NCBI RefSeq assembly: GCF_003254395.2
Contig: NC_037645.1
Location: 3,339,406 to 3,403,405 of the forward strand
Length of the DNA: 64,000 nucleotides
Reading direction: 5' to 3'
Source of the DNA: Apis mellifera
Lineage: Eukaryota; Arthropoda; Insecta; Hymenoptera; Apidae
In this document: piece after piece, positions 14,032-26,418 of the stretch
Layout: each line of letters starts with the position of its first letter
Numbering within the stretch: position 1 is the first letter of the stretch
The notes under the pieces: generated by a model
What the model saw: the letters and a program-made list of their open reading frames with translations, nothing else
What the model was told of the DNA's origin: nothing
Database searches by the model: none
Made by a program: the position numbers and the translations under genes

Positions 14032-14905
14032 TAAAGTAAAAGTAATGATACTACAATTTAAAAATATTTACGGATAAAAAAAGTGGATCGATTATTTATT
14101 TAAATTCTTTTCATAAAACTTTTCACGATCGAATCCATTCTTCAAATATTTACTGCACGCAACTCTGTCAAAAGTTCCTTCTTATTTCAATAAATTCGCG
14201 TATCTTCGAGAATTTTAATAATCTCGTCACGAACCGCGCAAGTTCATTCATTTTTTTTTCCAACGTATCCGCGTAATGGTCATCGATCAATCGATACGAC
14301 ATCCGATTAATTAATTCATCGAACTTATACTATCGTCCATTGGAACGGAATATAAATCGTCGGTCAAAAACTCGGTGACATGGCTCATGCGTGCGCGCCA
14401 GTAAACATAACTCTTTCCTCGGAAAACGTCAAACTAACGGCTTAATAAAATTATCGGGCGCGCGACGCCCGAGAGATCTCTCCTCGTGCCGAGCTGTCTC
14501 GTATTTAATTGCCGGTTTTATGGTTCTGTGTGTGTCGATGCGAGTTAAAGCTGTTGGATCGCGCGAAAGTGATTCGCCCACGTTCGAAACGTAATCGGTA
14601 ACGCGAGCTCGCAACGCGCCGTTTTCGAGCTGTTTCCATAAGAAACGACGAGGATATCTCTCAAGATAATGGGAGCTACGGGTAAAAGCGCGTGGAAAGA
14701 AAGAGATAACATTTTTTCTCGAGAAATTCAAGTTTGAATATTCTCAATATTAACATATATATAATAAACGACAATAAGTTATTCTACGAGGAAAAATAAG
14801 ATAAATATACGTAGAATAAACTTTTCTCGTTTCATTCACATAGTTTTCGAGAGAAATTTGAATTTAAAAGTTTCCAAATATATTGCGCGCGAGTCGATCG
14901 GGTTC

Positions 14906-14969
14906 GGTCGGAAAAAGTCGGGCAGCCTCGGTTACGAAAACTGCCGAACTCGGCCGACTTTTTCCGATC
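14906..14969. repeat. Inverted repeat able to form a stem-loop
   Basis: TCGGAAAAAGTCGG at 14908-14921 is the exact reverse complement of 14954-14967. One further pair and a G-U pair extend the stem outwards to 14906 and 14969, and the loop is about 32 bases. Length and shape are compatible with a small structured RNA, but no known microRNA seed is recognised and no promoter is seen. Confidence 0.6.
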
Positions 14970-15602
14970 TAATCTTACTTCTCTCGTACGCCTTCCATAT
15001 ACGCCTTTAACTTCGATTTTCTCGAAAAAGAATACGAACAACGAGAGATTCTACTCCACCTTTTCTCCTTCTATTTATTTCCATTGCGTAACGAAGAATA
15101 AACGTATCCTACATCCTTTTTCTCTCTTTTTTACATACAACGTCCCATCTATTCCTGGACATCCTGTATAACGCGAGAGGAAACCAGTTAGGAAGTAAGC
15201 AGGGAACGGATATCGCTACGATCCGTACCAAGATGATCGATGGCCGAGGCAACGGGAAATCCAGTTAGAGTTCACGAGAATCCCGGGTAATGGAGTGGAT
15301 AGATACGGTGAAATTACGACCTTGAGCGTTGCTGCACACGCGTCTCGTATTGCCCGGAAACTTAATTCGCGGCCGATGGGATCGATATGATGGGGGCAGG
15401 GATGAGGAAGGGTTGTAGGAGGGAGGATCCTGTCCCGTGGATCCTCCGCGGCATACTATAAATCCGTGGCCCGCGTGTAATATGAGCGCGTGTATTCGGT
15501 TTCGCGCATAATTCCAACTAACGGCGCTAAATTGTCGCTGTAAGCGATATCGTGTTCGGCGTAAACTGCTTCATTCACGAAACCAACACTTCATCCGATC
15601 GG

Positions 15603-15622
15603 TCGATCGATCGATCGATCGA
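15603..15622. repeat. (TCGA)n microsatellite
   Basis: Five TCGA units, a self-complementary tetranucleotide repeat, in a GC-rich noncoding stretch. Confidence 0.9.
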
Positions 15623-18600
15623 GGCTCGCCCTCCCGGCTTCTCCTTCCCCTTCTACTTCTTCCTCTTCTGGGGTAGGGGAGGGGAGTAGGGATGAAGATG
15701 TGGGTGGGTTTATTGAGCGCTGGCAAATATTTGTAGAGATGCTGGTAATGATTAGGGGATAAGGTGTTGGTGAGTTATGGGCGGTGCGGGAAGAAGGAAT
15801 TGAAACTTAGTGAGGAAGGGAATACCGGGAAAGTGTAATGTCCCGTGTAATGATATGTATTTGTTTGCTTGTCGGATTGTTAGGACTTGTGCGGTTGTAA
15901 TGCGAGTAATTGGCAGGGTTTTAACAGAATTTACGATCCTATTGGAAAATATGGATATTTTTTTTTGTTAATCTTTTAGAAGAAGGGATATACGCTGACA
16001 AGCGAGGATATACGTTCAACTTGTACCTGTCTATCGCGTTATACGAAACGATTTCAAGGATAAGTTAAAGTTATTGCCTTCGTTGAATGGTTATTACTTT
16101 GACATTTGATTTTCAAAAGAAAAGTAGCCGAGTATACGATTTGACAAGTCTCGACAAGAAGTGTACTTGTACTACTATCAACTACTCTCGATACATCTTT
16201 TCTCGTTCCTCCTTTTTTTTCTTTATTCCTCGAAGAATTATCAACAGCACTTTAAAAATAAAAAAGTAATCAAGCTTAGGATTTCAATTTAGAATCTCTT
16301 TTCTAATAATCCTTAAAACTTCTTGTTTTACATCACGTATCATTACTCGAGCCGACCAATTAATTTCAACCGTCCCAACACCGACCCCCTCGTCGATACA
16401 CGGCGATGGAAGAAGGGAGGGGGAGAGAAACCTTGAAAACTCTTGCGCGCAACTTGTGCCATCGGCCCGAGAGTCCCTCCTCGACTAATACTCGCAGCAC
16501 CTACGGAGACAATTACCGTGCGCCATATACGTTCATCCGGGGAGTTCATCTCGGATACCGGGAGCGAGGGAAAGAGAGATTAAGAGGAGAGGAGTCTCGA
16601 GGAGTCCCTTCTTCTTTTCCCTCTCTCTCTCTTTGGCTGGGGAGGCCCAGGTATCCGGCAACACGAACGGGACTACCATACCCGGCGTACACACAACAGA
16701 CGTACACACAACAGGCCACGTACAACGTTTCCTGTTAGCTGTTATTCTTGCCCGTTATTATCTGTTATTCTTCCCTACACGTCGCCGTTCTATCCGCCGA
16801 CAATTTGCTTGCAACCCGACAGATTTATGCGAATCCCTTGTGGAACGCATAGGGTACTGTTACTCTCCTCTGCTTGCAGGAGAGAAGAATGGAAAACCCT
16901 TTCCAGGGCGGCTACGTCTCTCCTCCTTCTCTCCCTCTCCCTCGTTCGATAATTTGCGCAATTTGCGTCGTATACGTTTGTGTCGATTATGATACGGGGA
17001 ATTTGATGAAGAGAAGAAGATGGTGGGAAAAAAAAGAATCGTTTAACGACGCTATTTATCGACGGAAGCGAGAGCAGCCTGCTTCTGGATCTTCAAAGTG
17101 GTGGAAAATGTTGGGATATTAAGATGGACGAATCGTTGCCTTTTATCGCCAACAATCTCCCCCCGTTCCGTTTTTTCGTGCGTTTATTACGGATTAGATC
17201 AGTTAATATCGTGCACGGCGTTACATCCCGTCGGGAGGATAGTATTTAAGAGTGATCTGGTACGGGATCGTCGTTTAAATCGTGCTGCGTTGACTATTTT
17301 ATTTCGTGGAAGGGTAAATTATTTACAAATGTCGTCGAATTATGCACGCGGACAATGTACGAGGGTAATATCCACACACGTGTGAAATCCACACGCGTGT
17401 TATTAAAGTATCCGCTTTATGATATTTGATCTCTCGTTATTTGCAGATCGTTCGGGGATACGATAAACAAAAATCGTTTTACATCGTGTTACACGAAGGC
17501 CGGCGCTTGTATTATTCGAAAACGTGGAACAAATTCTGTATGCCCTCGGATAATGAAAGACGCGAGAGTCTTGAATTAATTCAACAAATACGAATTAACA
17601 CCACGTGTAATCTATATAACAATTATTTCTCGACTCGAACAACTTTGAATGTAGCAGAGAAAGATACGATGCAGTTGTATATATATTACAGTACGACTCG
17701 CATCAGCGCCGCCAGCCGTTCTTAACGAGAACTAATTCTATTCTACAATTGCGTAGTCTAGTTACAATTTGTGCAGTCTAGTGTCTCCATAGTTATAGGT
17801 AATAGTCCCTATTTCTAGTAACATTGTTTAACCGTTTACAGATAACGTCTGTCAATGTGAATCGGGTATTAAAAAATTCATTAGAAATTACGATCGGTAA
17901 GCGATGTATCATAATAATTTACGTTCGTCCGTGCAACGATGAGATTCTCATGAGATAACAGATGGCGAGAAAGAGAGGGTGGAGTGGCTTATCACGCGGT
18001 TATCGGGTATTACGAGGGATTATACGGATGGAATTAGTACGGGAAAATCGTTGCTATCCTGGATCTATGGGCGAGAAACACGCTCGAAGCGTACGGTAAA
18101 TCGAGCGTTTCCATCGAGTTCATGGACGAGATCCGGCTGTTTTCTCGGCCGTTAGACAGGCATTACGTTAATAGCGATAATGGAACATTTCTACTTGCAA
18201 AAGTCGAGCAATTCTATTGGACGAGATTCGACGAAGTCGCGAAGCGTTAGCTTCGAATATCGTTGCGCAGTTTTTTAGGTTAGGAACGCTATAAAAGAGG
18301 TTAAGAAAAGTTAAAATGAAAATTCGATTATCGATAATCCGTGTATCGTTTTTAAATTATCTTTCCAGGTTAAATTTAACGATCAGAGATAAGAGAAATT
18401 TATTGGCATCGTAACTATGAAATACTAATCAATCGAAAATCGGTTATCGTTGCATTCGAATGGGCAATGTGCGCGCAAGCAACGATAAAAAAAGGAAAAG
18501 AAACCGACTAAAACTAACAAAATAAAATTGTGACTAATAAAGAAGAAGAAGAAGAAAGAGAAAAAAACCATTCGACACTTTTCACATCGTAAATGACGTA

Positions 18601-21600
18601 AAAAGAAAATGTACAAACGCGAATATTGCACGAAAACAAGTCTGTCAAGACTGTTTACGTCCCTAGCGTAAAACAATGTTCCGTTGCTTGGCGGTAAATC
18701 GGTAATGCCGGCAAATTTCCGCCGCGAAAACGCTTTCATTGCTGTCATTGCGTTACGAACGGCGCCATCCTATAATGTAATGGGCGGGATGGCTTGGATG
18801 GACCAAGTGCAAGCTTCGTTCCCACTTCTGGTCACGACTTTCCCAACATTAGCCAGCTTCGATTCGGAATTCACGCGGCGGCGGTGGTCCCGCGAGGGGG
18901 GAGGGGAGAAGAGTGGATTGGCGCGTAGCCAGTTTCTGTAATGACACGGAAAATCGTTCCTCGCGTTCCTCAAGTTCGTGTAATAATTGTCGTGTCTCCA
19001 CGAACGCTCTAGAAAAATTATTCTTTGTGTAAGTGTATACGTGGACAGTATATATCTCTGTTTATATTATATTCTATATCTATAACTATATCTCTATTTA
19101 TTTATCCAATTGTATTCAAAGTTGGAATTCGTTCGTTATAAAAATATAACGAATATCGTATATTAATTTTCGAAATGTACGAGACTTTTTTAAAGCAGGA
19201 AGGAAATGGAACGTGAATAATTTTTGAAATATCGAAGTGATTGATTAATCGTGTTGGATATATATATATATAATTGACGATTGATAATTCGATTGATATA
19301 AAGTGTCGTCTAACGATACAGATAATAATTCCTTCTTCCTTTTTCCATTTCGCACACATACACGCACGTGTAGTCTTTTAACAGCACAAACACAGACCCG
19401 TTTACCGTTATTACCCAACGAGGCTCTAATAATAAAACAGGGGGATAATTAGACGATGCAACGTTCCTCTCGAAACAATAGAGGCCGCAATTGGAGCAGT
19501 GATAACGACATCGTTTCCTTCCACGAACCTGCGCGTCGTTCCAACGTCGTTGCGGAAGTTGCGTAAATCGTTCCATGGCCGATTCGCACGAGTCATCAGC
19601 GAGCCGGAGGGGAAGAGGGTGGAACAAAAGAGGGTGGCTCTCCCCTCTTCCCTTCTTGAGAAATGTGAAAGTTGAACGCCGCGACCTGGGCGTGACCCGC
19701 GCGCAATTTCCAACGTGTCGGGTTTCGCATTTGTCAGGAATTATGAATATAAAAGGGAAATTTAGCATGAATCCGCTCCCGCCTCACCACTCGATTACTC
19801 GTTTCCTGTGTTGCGATTATGCGGTTATGAATGGCCAAAGTCACGGAGGATGAGTAATGATCGAATATTACCGAAAGGATGTTCTAAACACGGCCAATAG
19901 GGGATTACGAAGACTAGGGAATTAATGGGCGAACGAGACGGATAAAAGGGAACAGGATGTGGATTCTTTTTTTTTATGGAAGATGCAACTCGTTTTTATT
20001 TATTCTTCTTACTTCTCCTGTACTTGAAATCTTATTTTATTTTTAATAAAAAACGACCTATTCCACGATCGATTGAAATGAAAGTAATTACGGAATGGAA
20101 AAAAATTCTTTTCCAAAAGAAGAGGAGAGAGAGAGAGAGAAAGAAATTTATCCATTAGAAAAGAGGATTGAAGGATTCAATAAATCGGAATGCCGTATCT
20201 CGTTCCTTGGCGCCCTCGAGGCTCACCTCTGCCGAGCCTGCGCCGTGTTACATATACCCCGTACAACGTAACGAAGGGGCCTACAGCCTGTATATACAAA
20301 TAAGCGTCGCGTCTTCCGTGCACACTTGGCAGGCGACGTTATTTATCACCAGGAAGCATAGAACTCTGATTAACGAAGGTCAACGCCGGTACGTATACTC
20401 TCTCTCTCTCTCTCTCGAAAGGGTTTTAGAAGAAACCCCTTCTCTTTCACGTACACATGTCCACGGATAGCGGTCTGCACGCGACGAATTCGAATGGGTT
20501 CCGTGACAGCGTGGCTCGTTCGATAATTGAGTCAATCGGTTCGGAGAGTCAACGCCGTTAAATTTTACGGGGATCAATAAAGATCGGCCGTACGGTGCTT
20601 TTCTAATCGAAACCCTCTCCGACTCTGGAAAATTAATTCCAATCCACGCTCGCGTTCACCTATGATAATGAATAGAGAATTCCTCCTCCTTTCTCACCAA
20701 ACGTTATCTCGAGCCTCGCTCCAAATCACACTTGAATACTTGTATAAAAAAGAGAGAGAGAGGGGAAGTTTTATTTCCAAAACCAGGGATGATAAATCGT
20801 TGTCGGCGAGCGATCAATGTCAACGACCTTGGAGAAACGAAAAGCCAGCAAACGAAAAGCGATCGAACATCGATACAACATGCGTCTCTCCCTCCCCCTT
20901 CGCTCGAAGGAGCAAAAAACTCGCGGCCAGAAGTACCATTTCTGGCAAAAGGGTCTTTGGAGGGGGGAAGGGGGAGGAGGGAACGTTCGAAAAACGCGAG
21001 GTTGTAGAGAGGCTGGAAACCACGGACGGCCATTAAACGAATCCGCTTATACAGCCTCCTTTGATCGACCGCCTTCGTGTACCTATGCTAGCCTACCAAT
21101 AGGACGCTGACGTAACTCGGCGTCGCAATCTCGGCTGCCGATCAACCTCTCCACTCTTCTTACTCTTCGCCCTTCTTCCTCGGGGAAGGGAAGTTTCTGT
21201 TTCCTTGGTAAACAGATTTTCTTCCCTCCTCGATGTCTCCACGTGGACATCGAGAAGGAGTTGGACGGATAGATGGATAGATGGACGGAGAACGAAACGA
21301 GAAAGAGAAACGAGGTTCGAGGAAGCCAAGAAGGCTTCTCCTTCTTCCTTCCCCTCGTTCGAGATACCGTTAAGTCCTCGGGGTCTCCCCGGGACGATCC
21401 AGACGTGTAATTTATATATTGCCCCGTGTGGACCTTTCCTTCGAAAGTGTACCTTCTTTTTTTTCTTTTTTTTCTTATGGGCCGCAAAGAAGAAGGAGCA
21501 GCTCCTCTTTTTTTCCTCTGCTTCTTCTTCTTCTTTTGTTCGAAAGCATCGCTCGCGAAAACGGCGAGCGCACGTCAATTATACGATCACGGTAGCGGCT

Positions 21601-22894
21601 CGCCGTGTTGCCCGTCATTATTCCCTTACCTTCTTGCGCGTTGGCCACCGCGTTTCTTGCAAACCTGCCCCTCCATTTATGATCTGTTTGGGATGGTGTA
21701 TAGAGTATCGAGTAGAGCGATCGAGTAGATTGATCGATTTCTTTATTATTTAAAACAGTGTGATTTGATTCGACAGTAATTTCATCGCTCGTGAAAAGAA
21801 TTATATATTATTTAATTAATGTGTGTTTGAATGAAATAGTTGATGGTAGTAGAAGATTATTTATTTTCGATATTTATTGTTCAATATTCTTGTATAGTTA
21901 TATTTCTGAGAAACGTGTCGATGATATTGTTCAAGGGCGTTGCGAATCTTTGCTCCGGAATTAGATCTAGTTCGTCATGGTAGGGTGAAATGAGCGGTAG
22001 CTTGGTCATGCCGCTTCTTCGAAACGAGATTTTCTTCCGCGCGGTAAATCGTGAAGAACCGAGAAAGGACGAAAAAAGAACGCGCTCGCCGCGTCCAGTC
22101 AATTTTTCCCGCGCGAAAAACCGGTCGGTAAAAATGCGCGCGCATTTATTTTAGACCCGAACCCCCTTCGCCGCTTACAATTTATTGTAATTGTTTGGAT
22201 AGCGAAAAGCAGTTATCAGAAGATTGTATCTCATCGTTTTCTCCCTTCGATATTTAATAAACGCGATAATGATCTATAAAACGAATGAAAATTCTATTCG
22301 GTTAATTTAAAACCGCTCGCGTATATTTTATTATATAAATTTCAAAGAGATAAATAAGAATAATCGCGGTGTTACGTAGAATTGAACGAACGACTCGTAA
22401 TAATTTCTCGATAAAGAAGAGAAAAAGAAAGAAAACTTGGAAGCTTTCGTTCGTAAACTAATCAAAAACCTCTCTATTTCCATTCGCTTTTTCACGGGCT
22501 CGTAAAATATCTCTGAATTGCATCTTAATCACGCGAGAACAGTTAGAACGTCCTAATCGCAGCTAGTACGTCGTCGAAATGGCTCAAGTGAAGTCAATTT
22601 GGCGACCCTCGGGGGCCTATATCCGCCTGATCATCACCTCTGAGCGTCATTTAAAACTCATTTACTAATACGAAACTTACTGCTATTAACGACAAGAATT
22701 GTTTGCCCCTGAAAAGAAGCTTCTCAATCATCCCTTCTCCTATGGAATTTTTTTTATTCCTAAAAATGGAACAAAGTTCCTTTCTTTGATGACCAATTAA
22801 ACGCAAATTGAATCGTAAAGCCAATTATCCATTCATTTCAAACACGATGATGGTCTCTTTTTATCGATTTATCAAAACACGAAGAGAAATTGCG

Positions 22895-23093
22895 TTTTCA
22901 GTATTTTCATCAGTATTTTCTTCGTGTTCCAATTATTCCAAAAATACAGGAGAATACAAAACTGTACAATCTGGATAATTGGCCAGTAGTTTTCAGTATT
23001 TTCATCAGTATTTTCTTGGCTTCTTCGTGTTCCAATTATTCCAAAAATACAGGAGAATACAAAATTGTACAATCGGGATAATTGGCCAATAAT
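22895..23093. repeat. Imperfect tandem duplication, ~95-bp unit
   Basis: Copy 1 (22895-22988) and copy 2 (22990-23093) both run from TTTTCAGTATTTTCATCAG through GGATAATTGGCCA. They differ by a few substitutions and an eight-base insertion in copy 2. The open frames across it (63 codons plus, 94 codons minus) simply repeat themselves and are by-products of the duplication. Confidence 0.85.
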
Positions 23094-24189
23094 TTTAGAA
23101 AGAGGAAGCAGGGCAATTTCAAATTTTATTTTGATAAAAAAAAAAGAAAGAAACACAGTTCATTTATGGAAAATGGAAAAACTTAGGATTTCGCTAAACA
23201 AACCAGCATCCAAGTTTACAGTTACACATCTTCAAACGTAATCAAAGCATCACAAGTGTCTAAACAGTCCCTGAATACCGTTACACCGTGGTGGATATAC
23301 ACGTGCATCCCAGGCTTACTCATAAAACTCGGCTCGATACACATCATCACATTCGTATGCCTTCAACTTCTCATTTATCTAAAAGGCGGATTAAAAGGCG
23401 AGCCACGTGGTTCTCGTGGGGGCCAGTGTTTTCTATCTAATATCTCTCTACGATATTTGAATAATTCGCAATTTATCTAAAACGTTCATAAACATTTCTT
23501 TCCTTTCCAACCAATTTTTTCCAAATTTTCCTCGCGATCTTTCGAAGCATTGAGTTCCAATAATATCTTCCATCGATCCTTTTATATCCTCAAAATATTT
23601 CCAAAACCGAACACAATTCTACAATTCCACAAAATTTTAAAAATTGGAATCGAATATTTCTTGTCTTATGTAATAACAAGTTTTGAAATTCCGTCTCGTT
23701 TCAATTTCAATTTCATCAATAAGGAAGATAAAATTGTTCCCAATTTTTCCTATTTCAATATCAATTATTTCATCTTTCTTTTTCCTCCTCCCTCGAACTT
23801 TGTAAAAAGAGCTTTTGGAAAAAAAAATATGGAGAAAGAGGCGCGAGTTGAGAGCCACTGGCCGCCCAAACTTATCAACGATCGGCCGTAACAGCGATTA
23901 CCACGCGCGCCCTGCCACCCCGCATCGAGAAACACCCTGTATACGCATGCAAATGCGCGACCACGTCCATTAGAATTGATCGGCCACATTAATACGAGTT
24001 AGCTCCTCCCCTCTCCTTTCCACGCCTCGCGTGATCTCCACGCAGTTTCGAAGCTTACCTACCCTCCCCCTCCTCGACTTCGTATCTCCCGTCAATGTCC
24101 ACTTCCGACAACGAGATACACTTCTTCTTTCTAGCGAACTTGTCAAGGATTTATAACTTCGTTGTTTGATTTAATTTAATATTCTCATA

Positions 24190-25010
24190 ATTATCTCTCT
24201 CTGATTTGAATTTGAATCAGTATCGATCTTTATGTGTAACTGGGAAAAAATTTGAGGTTTTCCTTTTCTATTTGAATTTGAATCAATATCAATCTTTATG
24301 TATAACTGAGAAATAGTGGAAAAAATTGGAGGTTTTCCTCATCTCTTTCTATTTGAATCAATATTGATCTTTATGTGGGAAAAAATTGGAGGTATTATCT
24401 CTTTCTATTTGAACAGAAATCAATATCGATCTTTATGTATAACTGTGGGAAAAAATTGGAGATTTTCCTCATCTCTTTCTATTTGAATTTGAATCAATAT
24501 CGATCTTTATGTGTAACTGATGAAAAAAGCAGAAAAATTGAAGGTATTATCTCTTTCTATTTGAACTGAAATCAATATCGATCTTTATGTGTAATTGTGG
24601 AAAAAAATTGGAGGTTTTCCTCATCTCTTTCTATTTGAATCAATATCGATCTTTTTTATGTGTAACTGTGGGAAAAAATTGAAGATTTTCCTCATCTCTT
24701 TCTATTTGAATTTGAATCAGTATCGATCTTTATGTGTAACTAGGAAAAAGTAGAAAAATTGAAGGTATTATCTCTTTCTATTTGAATCAATATTGATCTT
24801 TATGTGTAACTGTGGGAAAAAATTGGAGGTATTATCTCTTTCTATTTGAATTTGAATCAATATCGATTTTTATGTGTAACTGCTGGAAAAAGCAGAAAAA
24901 TTGAAGGTATTATCTCTTTCTATTTGAACAGAAATCAATATCGATCTTTATGTGTAACTGTGGGGAAAAAATTGAATGTTTCCCTTGTCTCTTTCTATTT
25001 GAATCAATAA
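24190..25010. repeat. Minisatellite, ~11 degenerate units of about 60-85 bp
   Basis: The unit contains, in order, TCTCTTTCTATTTGAA, an optional second TTTGAA, TCAATATCGATCTTTATG, TGTAACTG, GGGAAAAAATTGGAGG and either TTTTCCTCA or TATTA. The core CGATCTTTATG (with variants) recurs about eleven times. Units vary by presence or absence of internal blocks and by substitutions, indicating old unequal exchange. Short open frames inside are repeat artefacts. Confidence 0.9.
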
Positions 25011-26093
25011 TGAAAAGCGGAAAAAATCGGACGATTTGAAAGACGATTTTATCGAGGGAGGTCGATCGGTTGTCGTCGTCGGATCGAATTGTTTTAAATC
25101 GCCGTTTAGAAGCTGTCCTATCGGACGCCCGATCGGCCGTGACCCGGATGACCCGGGCGACCGAGGAAAATTACATAGCCTTCGAAATCGCTCGTCCCGC
25201 TGCTTGATAGCCGATCTCCTCTTATTTTTCCTTCCTCCTCTCTCTCCTTCCCCTCCGTGGAGATCCTTGCATGCATGTTGATTGTTTAAAGGGATCGGTT
25301 GTAATCTCCTCCTCCGATGTTGAGCTCTCGCTCGTGTAAAAGTATTCGTTTAGACGCGGGCGAAACAGGAGTGGTAGTAGTAGTAGTAGTAGTGGTTTCA
25401 AGACGGGTAATGATAGACGTCGCAAAGGACGTGCGAGGATTCATCGAATTTTGACGCGAGACGTGGGCAGAAGCGTTTTCTTTCGATCGTTTGCTCGCGT
25501 GGGTTGCTTCGCCTCGAAAACGTGGAGAAGAAGAAGAAGGAGGAGGAAGAATTTCTCGATCGTTTTTTTCTTGTGACTTTATATACAAATATTCGTCGAG
25601 AGATTTCTAATATTTTAAATCGTGGAAAAGAAAAAGAGAATTAAGAATTTCAATATAACGAAGAATTTTCATTCATTCACCCGTTAGCCGAGGGTTCTGC
25701 AATTTTCCACATTCTTCTTGCTTTTTCTGCGAGGCAATATACTTGGAAATTCCTGGTGGATGGAGTGTCTAAATTGGTTACGTATCATCGCGGGGCGCCC
25801 AAAGAACGCGTCTTCTATACGTACGCTTAACAAATTACAGTGTGCACAAATTACATACAATGTGGCGAAATCGGCGTGAGCATCGGTGGGGGGGAAGGGT
25901 TAAACACAAAGGTTGAGGCGCTCTTGCTTGCCGCCCTCTCTCCAACAGTCGGAAGACAGAAATAATCGAAGAAAGGGGGACGCGCGAGATGTGACGGAAA
26001 AACAGTAATTTCGAGATGCCAATTTTTCCCCTTTTCTTTCCTTTTTTATCGAATCCCTTTTAAAATTTTGTATTAATCTCGAAAATACTCGAC
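25011..26093. other. Noncoding region
   Basis: No gene recognised. It contains a (GTA)n run near 25373-25393 and purine-rich tracts near 25526-25550. Overlapping open frames on both strands are low complexity. Confidence 0.5.
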
Positions 26094-26418
26094 ATCGAGA
26101 TAAATCAATAAAAAAAAAAATAACTTACATTATTAAAATTACTCGAAATTTCAAGATCGAGATTTTTCGAAGAATCGTCCATTCTGTGGGACGAGCCGTG
26201 TACCGTTCGAAAAACGCGAAAGAAAGAAGCTGGTCATCTCGATAAAATACTATAAATAACATAATCGAGATAAATCAATAAAAAAAAAAAAGTAAGAGAA
26301 TTAGATTACAATTATTCGAGACTCGTGATCGAGATTTTTCGAAGAATCGTCCATTCTGTGGGACGAGCCGTGTACCGTTCTCGCGGACGAAAAACGCGAA
26401 AGAAAGAAGCTGGTCATC
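26094..26418. repeat. Tandem duplication, 170-bp period, two copies
   Basis: Copy 1 is 26094-26238 and copy 2 is 26264-26418. Both begin ATCGAGATAAATCAATAAAA and end AAGAAGCTGGTCATC. Between these, a block of about 60 bases starting GATCGAGATTTTTCGAAG is identical in both copies, followed by a nine-base insertion (TCGCGGACG) in copy 2. The high identity suggests a recent event. Confidence 0.9.

Larger units (their letters stand above)
14037..22894. other. Noncoding region, no gene recognised
   Basis: Open frames of up to 182 codons occur near 21.2-21.75 kb but are matched by open frames on the opposite strand. They are low complexity (polypyrimidine or polypurine) and show no domain, as expected from GC-rich noncoding DNA. 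Content includes a strong hairpin at 14.9 kb, a GATC repeat at 15.6 kb and several CT/GA runs (for example 20399-20417). Confidence 0.55.

Noticed and set aside
21281..21297. TGGACGGAGAAC, like the start of miR-184
   Set aside because: The match ends after about 12 bases and no hairpin is present.
21093..21753. Overlapping open frames of 161-182 codons on both strands
   Set aside because: Low-complexity Lys/Ser/Phe-rich translations of polypurine/polypyrimidine DNA. Both strands are open at once and no domain is seen.
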